From Alkalicoccus saliphilus (lineage in GTDB: Bacteria; Bacillota; Bacilli; Bacillales; Salisediminibacteriaceae): a stretch of DNA of 64,000 nt. The stretch is from NCBI RefSeq assembly GCF_003044065.1, contig NZ_PZJJ01000001.1, positions 1-64,000 on the forward strand, in the 5' to 3' direction. The notes under the pieces were generated by a model. The model was not told the DNA's origin, did no database searches, and saw only the letters and a program-made list of their open reading frames with translations. Below are positions 36,758 to 46,026 of the stretch, piece after piece (the first letter of the stretch is position 1; each line of letters begins with the position of its first letter). The position numbers and the translations under genes are program-made.

Positions 36758-37839
36758 TTTGCCACCTCGTTTTCCAGCAGATGAAGCAGTGTCTCCTCCG
36801 CAGCCCTTTTCAAAACGGGCCGCCCCACTTCTTCAAGCAGCACGAAATTAATTCTGCCTCCGGCTGTTTTTTTGTCTTTTTTCATTAATTGAATCAGTTT
36901 TACAGCCTCAGCTTCTTTTTCCAGATCCAGCCTGTATCCAAGGCTGGCCAAGTATTTACGGAGCTCGTTTTCAGGAAGTGCCGCGTTCAGTTCCGCGCGG
37001 CTGAGTCTTACAGCGAAGATCATCCCGGAAGCAACGGCTTCTCCATGCGTGAGCTTTCCATAGCCGGCATAGGATTCAAGCGCATGGCCGAGTGTGTGAC
37101 CAAAATTCAAATAAGCTCTTATACCGCTCTCCCGCTCATCTTTCTGAACCACGTCTGCTTTTACCTGAATCGACTTTTTAAGAAGCTCTTTAAGACGTTC
37201 CCCTTGCAGAAGCGAAAGATCCTGTACATTCTCCATCAGCCAGTTTAAGAATGGTTTATCAGAAATCAACGCGTGCTTTACTACTTCTGCATAACCTGAA
37301 CGCCACTCCTCCGGCGGAAGGGTGCGGAGCATTTCCGGGTCATAGATTACTCCATGCGGAGGGTGGAAAGCTCCTACCATGTTCTTTGCACCGGGATGAT
37401 TGATGCCCGTTTTTCCTCCTACACTGCTGTCATGGGCAAGAAGAGTGGTAGGGATTTGAATAAAAGGTATACCGCGCATATATGTGGCAGCTGTAAATCC
37501 TGCTATATCCCCTGTGACTCCCCCGCCAAAAGCGAGAATAACTGACTTACGGTCCAGCCCCTGCTGCAGACACTCAGTTATCAGCCGTTCATACTCGGCG
37601 AATGATTTAGACATTTCCCCTGCAGGAAGCAGTGTATAATCCGGTCTGCTTTCCGCAGGAAATGAAGAAAGTATATCTTCTATATAAAGCTTACCGACGT
37701 TTTCGTCAGCTATAATAAAAACCTTCGTATAGTCTGGAACGGCTTTTCTTACGAGTTCAGCAGTGTGATGCCGGATACCGTCTTCTATCCATACTGGATA
37801 GGAATGCGAGGCACTGTGAATAAGAAGACTCTCGTCCAT
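36754..37839 (-). CDS. aroB: 3-dehydroquinate synthase
   Basis: This 361-residue NAD- and Zn-dependent enzyme cyclises DAHP. Motifs include AFGGGVTGDIAGFTAATYMRG, KTGINHPGAKNMVGAF, and the zinc histidines in NFGHTLGHALE. ATG 37839 lies one base after the aroC stop with GAGGAA upstream; the longer open frame lies inside aroC. It is second gene of the supraoperon. Confidence 0.97.
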   Translation of the reverse strand: MDESLLIHSASHSYPVWIEDGIRHHTAELVRKAVPDYTKVFIIADENVGKLYIEDILSSFPAESRPDYTLLPAGEMSKSFAEYERLITECLQQGLDRKSVILAFGGGVTGDIAGFTAATYMRGIPFIQIPTTLLAHDSSVGGKTGINHPGAKNMVGAFHPPHGVIYDPEMLRTLPPEEWRSGYAEVVKHALISDKPFLNWLMENVQDLSLLQGERLKELLKKSIQVKADVVQKDERESGIRAYLNFGHTLGHALESYAGYGKLTHGEAVASGMIFAVRLSRAELNAALPENELRKYLASLGYRLDLEKEAEAVKLIQLMKKDKKTAGGRINFVLLEEVGRPVLKRAAEETLLHLLENEVAK

Positions 37840-37840
37840 T

Positions 37841-39013
37841 TTAAAAATTCCTCGCTTCCTCCTGATAGTGATTATAGGCAGCATGAATATCATCCATCGT
37901 ATCTGAACCGAACTTTTCCAGGAAAGCATCGGCGAGCTCCCACGCTACTGCTGCTTCACACACAACTGCGGCTGCAGGTACTGCACAGCTGTCGGACCGC
38001 TCTATCGACGCAGTGAATGGTTCTTTGGAATCGATATCCACACTCTGAAGAGGCTTATAGAGCGTAGGAATAGGCTTCATTGCTCCATGGACGACGACCG
38101 GCATTCCGTTGGTCATACCACCCTCAAAACCGCCGAGACGATTGGATTTTCTATAAAAACCTCTTCCTTCTTCATAGGCTATTTCATCATGAACATTACT
38201 CCCGAGCATCCGGGCGGCTTCAAAACCAAGACCTATTTCGATTCCTTTAAAAGCATTGATACTCATGACAGACTGGGCAATTTTCCCGTCCAGTTTTCTA
38301 TCATAATGTGCAAAGGAACCAAGACCGATCGGGACATTTTCTGCAATGACCTCTACAATTCCTCCAATGGAATCTCCGTTTTTCTTTGCATCATCAATTG
38401 CTTCCTTCATTTTTTCTCCTGCTTCCTCATCAGAGCAGCGCACTTCAGAAGCTTCCGTTACACTTTTAAGCTCTCCCACAGAAGAAAAATCTTTTCTTTC
38501 TGCACGTATATTACCTATTTCAAGGACGTGTCCCGCCATATTAATACCAAACTGCCTCAGGATAACCTGCGCAAGAGCTCCTACTGCAACTCTCACTGTC
38601 GTTTCTCTCGCACTGGATCTTTCCAGGACGTTTCTCATGTCACGGTGCCGGTATTTCACAGCGCCGTTAAGATCTGCATGGCCAGGGCGCGGCCGGGTAA
38701 TTTTTCGTTTTACCTCCTGCGCCTCCTCCTCACTGATAGGCTCTGCTCCCATAATTTTTGTCCAGTGAGTCCAGTCTTTATTCTCAACAGCAAGCGTGAT
38801 AGGCGCACCTGTTGTTTTACCGTGACGTACACCGCTTAATATCTGAACCTGATCTTTTTCGATCTGCATGCGCCTTCCCCGCCCGTAGCCTTTCTGCCTT
38901 CTGGCCAGATGTTCATTAATATCTTCTGCCGTAAGCGGAAGCTGGGACGGAACTCCTTCAATAATAGCCGTCAACTGCGGCCCGTGAGATTCACCTGCTG
39001 TTAAAAATCGCAT
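37841..39013 (-). CDS. aroC: chorismate synthase
   Basis: This 390-residue FMNH2-dependent enzyme makes chorismate from EPSP. It contains [41 protein letters not shown] and [10 protein letters not shown], all diagnostic (aroF in B. subtilis). It is the first gene of the aro/trp supraoperon. Upstream is a 466-base non-coding stretch where B. subtilis has cheR. The ribosome binding site is AGAGGTAG. Confidence 0.97.
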   Translation of the reverse strand: MRFLTAGESHGPQLTAIIEGVPSQLPLTAEDINEHLARRQKGYGRGRRMQIEKDQVQILSGVRHGKTTGAPITLAVENKDWTHWTKIMGAEPISEEEAQEVKRKITRPRPGHADLNGAVKYRHRDMRNVLERSSARETTVRVAVGALAQVILRQFGINMAGHVLEIGNIRAERKDFSSVGELKSVTEASEVRCSDEEAGEKMKEAIDDAKKNGDSIGGIVEVIAENVPIGLGSFAHYDRKLDGKIAQSVMSINAFKGIEIGLGFEAARMLGSNVHDEIAYEEGRGFYRKSNRLGGFEGGMTNGMPVVVHGAMKPIPTLYKPLQSVDIDSKEPFTASIERSDSCAVPAAAVVCEAAVAWELADAFLEKFGSDTMDDIHAAYNHYQEEARNF

Positions 39014-39479
39014 TACTATCTACCTCTGCTTTCTTTATCACTTTTATGTGTTAAATTAACTTATCCTCTATTGTTGACGAAATCAGATTATTTTTCAAGG
39101 GGGAAAGATAATTTAAAGCGTGTTCTGGTAATAAATTACGCTTTGACTGCGCACCCAGTTTTCACTTACTGGATAATCAGCTCTGACTTTTATCCATTGC
39201 TGCAGTATACTTCCCTGCAATGATTATGAATAAGCTCTAAAACATCCATTCATCTCAAAAGCTGCTGTTAACATCTATCGGGAACTGTGAGCTGCTCTTA
39301 CGTGAAGGATAACAGAACCTCCCTTGAAGTTAAACGGGACCGGCTCGAATTCAGAATTAAGCCTAAAAAAATTTTAAGGCCCAGTTTTTAACTTGCTGGC
39401 AGTAAAGGCAGCCAATCGTCGTTTTCTTTAGAGGTGGTATCAAAAAAGACACCCCCGGAGGAGTGCCTTCTTCTGAATA
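39014..39479. other. 466-base stretch without a gene between aroC and ndk
   Basis: No convincing coding frame was found. It holds the ndk terminator at its right end (39442-39467). It also holds two related imperfect repeats, CCCAGTTTTCACTTACTGG (39154-39172) and CCCAGTTTTTAACTTGCTGG (39380-39399), each able to form a short CCAG/CTGG hairpin. The promoter and leader of aroC must lie here, but no clear sigma-A pair stood out. In B. subtilis this place holds cheR. Confidence 0.6.
39442..39467 (-). terminator. terminator of ndk
   Basis: As RNA from the minus strand, GGCACUCC/GGGGUGUC pairs with two G-U wobbles around a UCCG tetraloop and is followed by six U. It lies 13 bases after the ndk stop. 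Confidence 0.82.
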
Positions 39480-39917
39480 TTATACATTTGCCGCAGAGCT
39501 TTGTTCAATAATTTCTTCACTGCTGAAGAAGAGGGAAATTTCCCGTTCTGCACTTTCCGGAGAATCCGAGCCATGAATAATGTTTTCTGATTTTAGAATG
39601 GCATAATCTCCTCGGATCGTACCGGGTGCAGCTTCCTTAGGATCTGTTTTGCCAATCATTTTACGGGCTTCCTCAATGACACCTTCACCTTCCAGCACCA
39701 TTGCAAACACCGGCCCGGAAGTAATAAATGACACAAGTTCCCCGAAAAAAGGACGCTCTTTATGTTCTGCATAATGAGTTTTTGCAAGATCTTCAGACAT
39801 CTGCATCAGTTTCGCACCACAGATTCTGTAGCCTTTCGCTTCAAATCTGGCCATTATTGAACTAGCCAGCCCCCTCTTAACACCATCGGGTTTTACCATT
39901 ACAAAAGATCTTTCCAT
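39480..39917 (-). CDS. ndk: nucleoside diphosphate kinase
   Basis: This 145-residue kinase equalises NTP pools. The phosphohistidine motif is [16 protein letters not shown] and the opening [16 protein letters not shown] is typical. I use ATG 39917, five bases after AGGAGTGG; the longer frame has no support. It sits between hepT and aroC. A cre-like sequence (39980-39993) lies upstream. Confidence 0.97.
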   Translation of the reverse strand: MERSFVMVKPDGVKRGLASSIMARFEAKGYRICGAKLMQMSEDLAKTHYAEHKERPFFGELVSFITSGPVFAMVLEGEGVIEEARKMIGKTDPKEAAPGTIRGDYAILKSENIIHGSDSPESAEREISLFFSSEEIIEQSSAANV

Positions 39918-39979
39918 TTTGACCACTCCTGCCTGCATAATATGTAATTCTATTCCACTATAACAAAAGAAAGTCATAG

Positions 39980-39993
39980 TGACAACGCTTTCA
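39980..39993. promoter_or_regulatory. cre-like palindrome upstream of ndk
   Basis: TGACAACGCTTTCA (TGAAAGCGTTGTCA on the other strand) matches the catabolite-responsive element core, with only the flanking first base off. It lies between the hepT terminator and ndk. Chance matches of this quality do occur in a genome. Confidence 0.3.
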
Positions 39994-40005
39994 GCAAAAG
40001 TGATT

Positions 40006-40031
40006 GAAAACTCTGTGCCGGGGCACAGAGC
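40006..40031 (-). terminator. terminator after hepT
   Basis: A perfect stem CTCTGTGCC/GGCACAGAG with a tight loop touches the hepT stop and is followed by TTTT on the minus strand. It ends the long hepS-to-hepT operon. Confidence 0.75.
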
Positions 40032-41002
40032 TAAAATTTCCTACTGCCTATATAGACCGCAATCTTCTTTAGAGAAGCGTGCTGTTCCTCTTCCGGAATG
40101 ATATCCAGCATACGCACAGCTTTTGCTACATACTTATCAGCCAGAGATTTCGCTGCGTTTACTGCCCCGCTCTTTCTAATGATCTCAATAGCTTCCTCCA
40201 CTTCAAGACTTTCCTCCGAAGGATTATGCATATAACGGTTAATGTTTTTTCTGAATTCCGGATTTTTCTCCATCGCATATAAGGCAGGATAAGTAATATT
40301 TCCTTGGATAAGGTCACTTCCCGCTGGTTTGCCAAGTTCTTTTTCACTACCGACAAAGTCCAGAATATCATCCGTTATTTGAAAAGCCATTCCTACGTAA
40401 TATCCATACCATTTTAATGCATACTGAACAGATGGTGAAGCACCGGATACAAGAGCCCCGAGTTCACAACTCACCGAAATTAGGAGTGCTGTTTTGCGCC
40501 GGATTCTTTTCAAATACTGCTTTAAAGTCTGTTCCGTACGAAACTGATCACGAATTTGCTCTATTTCCCCAATACACATTTCTTCCATGGCGTATGAAAG
40601 TACCGGATGTACTTGAGGATAGGAGCTGAATGCTGCTATTTCCGTAGCCTTTGCAAATATATAGTCTCCGGTGTACATGGCAACCCTGTTGTCCCACTGG
40701 GACTTTATCGTTTTTTTACCCCGCCGGACTTCAGCGTTATCGATTACATCATCATGCACCAGGGATGCCATATGAATTAATTCCAGAGGCACAGCCACTT
40801 TTTTGATTTCTTCAAGATCGTACGTACCGTACTGGGCACTTAAAAGTACAAATACCGGACGAATCCTTTTGCCGCCGGCTTTAAGAAGATGAGTAGAAGC
40901 TGCACGGAGCACTGGATGGTCCGCCTGCACCTGCGCCTCTATTTCTCTTTCCAGCTTAACTATGTCCGGACGCAGATGCCGGTATATGTCCACTAGCTTC
41001 AT
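40031..41002 (-). CDS. hepT: heptaprenyl diphosphate synthase component II
   Basis: This 323-residue trans-prenyltransferase elongates farnesyl diphosphate to the C35 chain of menaquinone-7, together with HepS. The two aspartate-rich motifs are [15 protein letters not shown] and [20 protein letters not shown] precedes the first. The ATG overlaps the mqnA stop by four bases and has AAGGTGG upstream. The chain length of C35 is inferred from the presence of a separate HepS. Confidence 0.95.
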   Translation of the reverse strand: MKLVDIYRHLRPDIVKLEREIEAQVQADHPVLRAASTHLLKAGGKRIRPVFVLLSAQYGTYDLEEIKKVAVPLELIHMASLVHDDVIDNAEVRRGKKTIKSQWDNRVAMYTGDYIFAKATEIAAFSSYPQVHPVLSYAMEEMCIGEIEQIRDQFRTEQTLKQYLKRIRRKTALLISVSCELGALVSGASPSVQYALKWYGYYVGMAFQITDDILDFVGSEKELGKPAGSDLIQGNITYPALYAMEKNPEFRKNINRYMHNPSEESLEVEEAIEIIRKSGAVNAAKSLADKYVAKAVRMLDIIPEEEQHASLKKIAVYIGSRKF

Positions 41003-41865
41003 GTTATATCCACCTTACTTAACTGGTCTTCTCTCAGCGGTTTCCAAAGTTTAATGCTTTCTGCTTTATTAATATATCCTTCTTCTTCAAGGAGCGAAAA
41101 ATACAGTTCAAGTCCTTTAAAATGATCCTCGGTAAGCTCAAAACGGAGATTACGGAAATAATCCGCCCAGAACTTTTCGGATCCTCCGGACGACTGACGA
41201 ATTTTTTCAGTCAGTTCCCGGTACTCATCCTGCTCGTTTTTGAGTCTGCTTTTATGAAAAGATTCAAACAGCAGCTGCAGTTCGTATGGGTATTTATAAG
41301 CAGCTTCACTTCTTACAGCAAACAACGCATACGTCATAGGAAAGCCGGTCCATTCGTACCAGAGCGTTCCGAGATCGTATGTATAAAGCTCCTCGTTTTC
41401 CCAGGAGGCTTTTATCGCATCATCCCCTATTAAAAGACAGGCTTCGCTGTGCTGAAGCATTTTAGTAAGATTCGGTGGTTCTGATTTGAATTCCGGAAAA
41501 ATTTTATAATAACGATTCAAAATGATTTTCAGTAAATGAACGGACGTAGCAGAACTTGAGGTAAGTGCCACATTTTCTCCGTCGAGCTCTGAAACCGGTA
41601 TGCGGGAAAATAAGAAAATTGACCCTACGGCTCCTATAGAGGAAACACAGAGACCAGGAAGCACTTCATAAGCAGAAGAGTTCTGGGCATATTCAAATGA
41701 ACTAATGCCGCCAAGGTCGACCTCCCCTGCCGCCATCATCCGGTTCAACTGTGAAGGAACGGCCTGCTGAAAAGCAAACCCCTTATTCAGAAGCTCTTTT
41801 CGGGGGAGTTCCGAGAACATCGGCATAATATTTGTATAATTAATTTCTCCAATTACAAGAGACAT
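40999..41865 (-). CDS. mqnA: chorismate dehydratase MqnA (futalosine pathway)
   Basis: This 288-residue periplasmic-binding-protein-like enzyme converts chorismate to 3-enolpyruvyl-benzoate, the entry step of the futalosine route to menaquinone. Family marks are IGEINYTNIMPMF, VPSQLNRMMAAGEVDLGGIS, and LTSSSATSVHLLKIIL. There is no signal peptide. MqnD is a related family, but the ELNR-type and SSATSV segments fit MqnA better. GGGAGGAGG precedes the ATG. B. subtilis lacks this gene and uses MenF/D/B/E; a similar cluster in B. halodurans uses futalosine, as I recall. Confidence 0.87.
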   Translation of the reverse strand: MSLVIGEINYTNIMPMFSELPRKELLNKGFAFQQAVPSQLNRMMAAGEVDLGGISSFEYAQNSSAYEVLPGLCVSSIGAVGSIFLFSRIPVSELDGENVALTSSSATSVHLLKIILNRYYKIFPEFKSEPPNLTKMLQHSEACLLIGDDAIKASWENEELYTYDLGTLWYEWTGFPMTYALFAVRSEAAYKYPYELQLLFESFHKSRLKNEQDEYRELTEKIRQSSGGSEKFWADYFRNLRFELTEDHFKGLELYFSLLEEEGYINKAESIKLWKPLREDQLSKVDIT

Positions 41866-41886
41866 TCAAAAACCTCCTCCCGCCGA

Positions 41887-42753
41887 TCAAGATAACACCA
41901 TTAAATCGCCTAATGTAAAAGTCAGCATTAAAAGGCTGATGATTCCATTCATAGTAAAAAACGCCACGTTGACTTTGCTTAAATCCGTTGGAGATACAAG
42001 CGAGTGCTCATACGTCATAATAGCTCCTACGATAAATGTCCCAATTAAATAAATCCAGCTGAGAGGGGTTATAACTGCAAGTGTAAGCATCGCTGCAAAA
42101 CTGACAACATGAAATCCCCGGGCAAACCGCAGAGCATTCGCTATGCCAAATCTGCTCGGAATAGAGTGCAGGCTGACTTCCCGGTCGTATTCTGCATCCT
42201 GCGTTGCGTATATAACATCGAATCCTGCTGTCCATAAAGCTACCGCTGCAAAAAGTACGAGAGCTTCCCACGTAATGGTTCCAGTAACAGCCACCCAGCC
42301 TCCAAGCGGGGCAAGTCCAATAGTTACTCCAAGAATAAGATGGCATGCCCATGTGAAGCGTTTTGTGTAGGAATAGAACACAAGAAAAAACACTGCAGCA
42401 GGCAGCAGATATACAGCCAGTATATTCAATTGGAAAGCGGAAAAAATAAGCAGTGCGAAGGATACTGTAATAAATATAAGTGTTTCCGCTGTCGATAACA
42501 GTCCGGCTGGAATAGCTCTATCTGCAGTACGGGGATTAGCTTTATCAATTTTAGCATCGATAACTCTGTTCAAAGACATTGCTGCGCTGCGGGCCCCAAC
42601 CATAGCAAGGGTAATCCAAACCCAGTCCATTAAAGGCGGCCATCCATCATTTATAAGCATACTGCCGAGTACTGCCCCCAAAAAAGCAAAAGGGAGGGCA
42701 AATACAGTATGTTCAAACTTTATCATTTCTAATATAATTTTCAATTTTCGCAT
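41887..42753 (-). CDS. mqnP: UbiA-family prenyltransferase, menaquinone type (MqnP-like)
   Basis: This 288-residue protein has about eight membrane helices and the two UbiA metal motifs: NRVIDAKIDKANPRTADRA and DVIYATQDAEYDRE. It should attach the heptaprenyl chain to dihydroxynaphthoate-type acceptor. Similarity is to the 4-hydroxybenzoate prenyltransferase branch rather than MenA, which together with the adjacent mqnA points to MqnP acting on 1,4-dihydroxy-6-naphthoate. The ribosome binding site is weak (TAGG). An acceptor other than the futalosine product is possible. Confidence 0.85.
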   Translation of the reverse strand: MRKLKIILEMIKFEHTVFALPFAFLGAVLGSMLINDGWPPLMDWVWITLAMVGARSAAMSLNRVIDAKIDKANPRTADRAIPAGLLSTAETLIFITVSFALLIFSAFQLNILAVYLLPAAVFFLVFYSYTKRFTWACHLILGVTIGLAPLGGWVAVTGTITWEALVLFAAVALWTAGFDVIYATQDAEYDREVSLHSIPSRFGIANALRFARGFHVVSFAAMLTLAVITPLSWIYLIGTFIVGAIMTYEHSLVSPTDLSKVNVAFFTMNGIISLLMLTFTLGDLMVLS

Positions 42754-42762
42754 CCGGAAAAC

Positions 42763-43467
42763 CTACTTTCGCGATTTTTCTGCAAAATGGGCGGCGGCTG
42801 CACCAGCTGAATAGGATTTCACTTCCACCGAAGAAAAACCTGCTCTAAGGAAAAGATGCTTTAATGCCACTTTATCCGGAAACTGCTTAGTGGATTCCTG
42901 AAGCCAGGAATATTCTTTGTAGCTCTTTGCAAAGATTCTTCCGAATAACGGCATTACGTAAGAAAAATAAGTCCAGTACAGCTGTTTAAAGACGGGTGCA
43001 GTAGGCTGGGAAGTTTCCAGGCACACGGCAAGACCTCCCGGCTTTACCACACGGTACATTTCTTTGAGCACCTGAAGATAATCCGGCACATTCCTGAGCC
43101 CGAATCCGATAGTAACGTAATCGAATGTATTATCTTCAAAAGGAAGTTCCATGGCGTTTCCCTGAATCAGTTCAATCTGGGAGTAGTTTTTTGTTTTATC
43201 CACGCCAATGTCGAGCATATTCCGGCTGAAGTCAAGCCCTTTCACTTCCCCATTTTCTCCACATGCTTCGGCAAGCTGAATCGTCCAGTCAGCTGTACCA
43301 CAGCATACATCCAGGGCCATTTCCCCCTGTTTCACATTCATTTTTTTCATCGTATCTTTTCTCCACGCTACGTGGCGCTGAAAACTGATTATTGCATTCA
43401 TTCGGTCGTATTGTCCGGAAATAGATTCAAAAATATCGTGTACACGCTGCTCTTTGGATTGTCGCAT
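42763..43467 (-). CDS. menG: demethylmenaquinone methyltransferase
   Basis: This 234-residue SAM-dependent methyltransferase performs the last step of menaquinone synthesis. The SAM loop is [32 protein letters not shown] and [10 protein letters not shown] are UbiE/MenG signatures. AGGAG lies nine bases before the ATG, which follows hepS by four bases. It is used by both the classical and futalosine routes. Confidence 0.95.
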   Translation of the reverse strand: MRQSKEQRVHDIFESISGQYDRMNAIISFQRHVAWRKDTMKKMNVKQGEMALDVCCGTADWTIQLAEACGENGEVKGLDFSRNMLDIGVDKTKNYSQIELIQGNAMELPFEDNTFDYVTIGFGLRNVPDYLQVLKEMYRVVKPGGLAVCLETSQPTAPVFKQLYWTYFSYVMPLFGRIFAKSYKEYSWLQESTKQFPDKVALKHLFLRAGFSSVEVKSYSAGAAAAHFAEKSRK

Positions 43468-43471
43468 TGAT

Positions 43472-44200
43472 TTATTCTCCTGTCCTCATAGATGCCATCA
43501 GCATATCAGCTTCCTGCTGAATGATGTGATAGAGAGGAAAATCTTCCTGCCCCTCCTCCTTAATCAGTCCATATGCCTGTTGAGCCAGACTTTTCCGGCT
43601 GCTGGCCGACTGATTTACAGCTGTATTGAGCATAAAACTTTCTTCTCTGCCGGTCAGGCACTGCAGCAGATAAAGCCGGCGGATAGACGGTATGGAAGAA
43701 GCAAATCCGAGAAAAGCGGCTAAGTGAGTTGTAAGTGCACTGCGTACTATCATAAAATGTTCCATCGCTTCACTTTCAGAATCTGCTTCCGTTACTCTCA
43801 TTTTTGCTTCGTTGATTTCCTGGATTGCTCTTGAAAACACCTTTATAAATTTTCCTTCGCCACATTCAGCCAGCAGTCCGTAATACAGGCTGCTGAAATA
43901 ATCGCCGGCAAGGACCGTCAGCTGGCGCTGTTTTCTTTCAATCTCACTTGTCGTTTCCATAATTCCAATTCTGTCATGTGTATCCATTGCAGCCTGCACG
44001 AGCAGGGCGGAGAGTGCTACAGAATGCCTGTCATTGATCTCTGCCCCGGATCTGTCCAGCATTGTCAAAATGATTCCCGCCTGAGTCGGGTTCATTACAG
44101 GCTCAGGTATAAAACGCTGCACATACGGCTCTCTCACCCGCTGATAAAACTCCGTCGTTAATTTATGTATAATGTGTACGTTGTCATAAGTCGCGGTCAT
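43472..44200 (-). CDS. hepS: heptaprenyl diphosphate synthase component I
   Basis: This 242-residue helical protein is the non-catalytic partner of HepT. Family features are [20 protein letters not shown] and VAGD-like [16 protein letters not shown]. The ATG at 44200 has GGAGGAAATAAGG upstream; the longer frame to 44299 lacks one. It begins the hepS-menG-mqnP-mqnA-hepT run, tightly spaced to the terminator at 40006-40031. Confidence 0.92.
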   Translation of the reverse strand: MTATYDNVHIIHKLTTEFYQRVREPYVQRFIPEPVMNPTQAGIILTMLDRSGAEINDRHSVALSALLVQAAMDTHDRIGIMETTSEIERKQRQLTVLAGDYFSSLYYGLLAECGEGKFIKVFSRAIQEINEAKMRVTEADSESEAMEHFMIVRSALTTHLAAFLGFASSIPSIRRLYLLQCLTGREESFMLNTAVNQSASSRKSLAQQAYGLIKEEGQEDFPLYHIIQQEADMLMASMRTGE

Positions 44201-44360
44201 CCTTATTTCCTCCAAACTACCTGTGGCGCCTTTGTTTAAAAGGCTTTCAAGCCAGCTAGTATAGTATATCATAATTAATTTCCGACGAGGAAGGTACACA
44301 GCGAAGTTTTACCAGCAGATCCCTGGGCAGCCTGAAACAGAAACCTTTAAAACTTACCTG

Positions 44361-44579
44361 TTAATCATTACTGGACATTTCTCCATGTGCAGTCTGAACT
44401 GTAGCGTCTCCACGGATTTTAATTGCTGACGTATGTTCGGTGAACTGGGCAATCATCATTTCGTTTTTATCAAGCTTCTCCGAATGGTGGAACCGCGTAT
44501 CCGTTCCTCTTGTAAGTCCGATAACGTTTACGCCGTCCTGATTCGCTTTAATGACAATATAATCATTTGACTGTGCCAC
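44361..44579 (-). CDS. mtrB: tryptophan RNA-binding attenuation protein (TRAP)
   Basis: This 72-residue protein forms the 11-subunit TRAP ring that binds tryptophan and NAG triplets in [23 protein letters not shown] and [16 protein letters not shown] are nearly identical to B. subtilis TRAP, including the Lys-x-Arg pair that contacts RNA (KIRG) and the tryptophan-binding loops. The start is GTG at 44579 behind AGAGGTG. Its expected target, with 11 triplets, is the trpE leader at 36304-36357. No rtpA-type anti-TRAP gene was found in this window. Confidence 0.97.
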   Translation of the reverse strand: MAQSNDYIVIKANQDGVNVIGLTRGTDTRFHHSEKLDKNEMMIAQFTEHTSAIKIRGDATVQTAHGEMSSND

Positions 44580-44691
44580 TTTCTCACCTCTTTTATTTAA
44601 TATAGATGCATTTTTAATATACAGTTACAGGTTTGAATTAATTAAAACTGCTGAAAAAATCCGGCTGCCTGACCGGCCGTCTTTCGTATCA

Positions 44692-45255
44692 TTATTTTAT
44701 TAAAGAAAGTACTTCTGATCTTGCTGCTTCATCTTCTCTGAATACTCCCCTGACTGCTGAAGTAATCGTAGAGGAACCGGGCTTCTTTACGCCCCTCATC
44801 GTCATGCACATATGTTCCGCTTCAACAATAACCATAACTCCCTGGGGTTCAAGGGTTTCTACAAGGGAATCCGCAATAGTAGACGTAATTCTTTCCTGAA
44901 GCTGAGGACGTTTTGTGACTGCTTCCACGGCCCTTGCCAGTTTACTTAGGCCTGTGACTTTACCTCCCTGCGGAAGATAGCCTATATGCGCTTTACCAAA
45001 AAAAGGAACAAGGTGATGCTCACACATTGAATAAAACGGGATATCTTTTACGAGAACGAGCTCTTCATGATCTTCGCCAAAAATTGTTTTGAAATGTTCC
45101 TTCGGGTCCTGATGCAGCCCCTGGAAAATTTCTTCATACATGCGGGCTACGCGTTTCGGTGTATCCTGCAGTCCTTCCCGACCCGGATCTTCTCCTACTG
45201 CTTCCAGAATCATAGTAACGGCCTCTTCGATTTTTTGGTGATTTATATGTGTCAT
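44692..45255 (-). CDS. folE: GTP cyclohydrolase I
   Basis: This 187-residue enzyme starts folate synthesis from GTP (mtrA in B. subtilis). Zinc ligands are in [15 protein letters not shown] and [14 protein letters not shown] 45255 is chosen since its protein aligns with relatives from the first residues and GGAGG lies 11 bases upstream; the ATG at 45297 would add a divergent N terminus and lacks a ribosome binding site. It precedes mtrB, the classical folE-mtrB pair. Confidence 0.95.
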   Translation of the reverse strand: MTHINHQKIEEAVTMILEAVGEDPGREGLQDTPKRVARMYEEIFQGLHQDPKEHFKTIFGEDHEELVLVKDIPFYSMCEHHLVPFFGKAHIGYLPQGGKVTGLSKLARAVEAVTKRPQLQERITSTIADSLVETLEPQGVMVIVEAEHMCMTMRGVKKPGSSTITSAVRGVFREDEAARSEVLSLIK

Positions 45256-45304
45256 TTGCTGCTTTTCCTCCGATCCGAATCTGCTGTCTGCATTCATTGT
45301 ATAG

Positions 45305-45334
45305 ATAATAGCACAGCGTTTATTTGTAAAACAA
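45305..45334 (-). promoter_or_regulatory. promoter of folE-mtrB
   Basis: TTGTTT (45334-45329) and TATTAT (45310-45305) are 18 bases apart on the minus strand, about 50 bases before the folE ATG. Confidence 0.55.
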
Positions 45335-45471
45335 GAAAGGCGCCTTGCTGCAATTTGTAAGACAGGGTTCATAGTCTCCTGACAGCAGGAGAAGGAAGAA
45401 ACCGTACTGCTCTTTCTGCAGTCACCCTTCCCGAATAATAACCCAAAGCAGGGCCTGTAAAGAGTCTCTGC

Positions 45472-45512
45472 AAAAAGAAAGCCCGATAAGCAGATGCTTA
45501 ACGGGTTTCTTT
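45472..45512 (-). terminator. terminator of hbs
   Basis: The long stem AAAGAAACCCG / CGGGCTTTCTTT, extended by TAAGCA/TGCTTA, is followed by TTTTTG on the minus strand. Confidence 0.82.
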
Positions 45513-45513
45513 A

Positions 45514-45535
45514 TTACATAAGCCTGCTTATGTAA
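45514..45535. repeat. perfect inverted repeat just after hbs
   Basis: TTACATAAG, a 4-base spacer and CTTATGTAA form a perfect 9-bp hairpin between the hbs stop and its main terminator. It could stabilise the 3' end of the mRNA or pause polymerase before the terminator. Confidence 0.6.
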
Positions 45536-45540
45536 TTGTA

Positions 45541-45813
45541 TTACTTTACTGCATCTTTAAGGGCTTTACCAGGCTTGAATGCAGGTACGTTGCTCGCCGG
45601 AATTTCGATTTCTTCCCCAGTCTGTGGGTTACGGCCTTTACGGGCAGCACGCTCACGGACTTCAAAGTTACCGAATCCAATCAGCTGAACTTTTTCCTGC
45701 TTCTGAAGAGCGTCAGTGATAATATCAAAAACTGCGTCTACAGCACCTGTTGCATCCTTTTTAGAAAGGTCTGTCTTTTCTGCAACTGCATTGATTAGTT
45801 CTGTTTTATTCAA
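45541..45813 (-). CDS. hbs: DNA-binding protein HU
   Basis: This 90-residue nucleoid protein bends DNA as a homodimer. [20 protein letters not shown] and [16 protein letters not shown] are the DNA-binding arm and C-terminal helix of HBsu. The start is TTG at 45813, six bases after GGGAGGTG; the GTG at 45822 is part of that site. In B. subtilis spoIVA lies upstream of hbs, but here only about 200 bases without a gene separate it from yphF. Confidence 0.97.
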   Translation of the reverse strand: MNKTELINAVAEKTDLSKKDATGAVDAVFDIITDALQKQEKVQLIGFGNFEVRERAARKGRNPQTGEEIEIPASNVPAFKPGKALKDAVK

Positions 45814-45988
45814 TCTGTTCACCTCCCTGCAAGATGTAGTACCGTCACTGTTAGTTCTAAAAGCGTCATCCCTTGATACGACGGGATAACAAGGCTTATG
45901 TTATACGAAAAAGCCCGTAAATTCAACATTTTTTATGTATTTCATCGATTTTTTATAATTTTTCTGGCGAATATGGATAATATATACA

Positions 45989-46020
45989 GAAAAAGGCGGG
46001 ATTTATAATAAAAACCCGCC
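45989..46020 (-). terminator. terminator of yphE-yphF
   Basis: The stem GGCGGG/CCCGCC with AT-rich continuation and TTTTT on the minus strand lies about six bases after the yphF stop. Confidence 0.82.
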
Positions 46021-46026
46021 CCGCGG

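Noticed and set aside
39425-39470. T-box-like sequence (GAGGTGGTATCA) followed by a hairpin on the plus strand
   Set aside because: No plus-strand gene follows. The hairpin with its T-run reads perfectly as the ndk terminator on the minus strand, and no stem I or specifier loop was found.
44692-45372. Longer folE frame beginning at 45372 or 45297
   Set aside because: The extra N terminus has no ribosome binding site and no match to the family; ATG 45255 has GGAGG upstream and aligns from its first residues.
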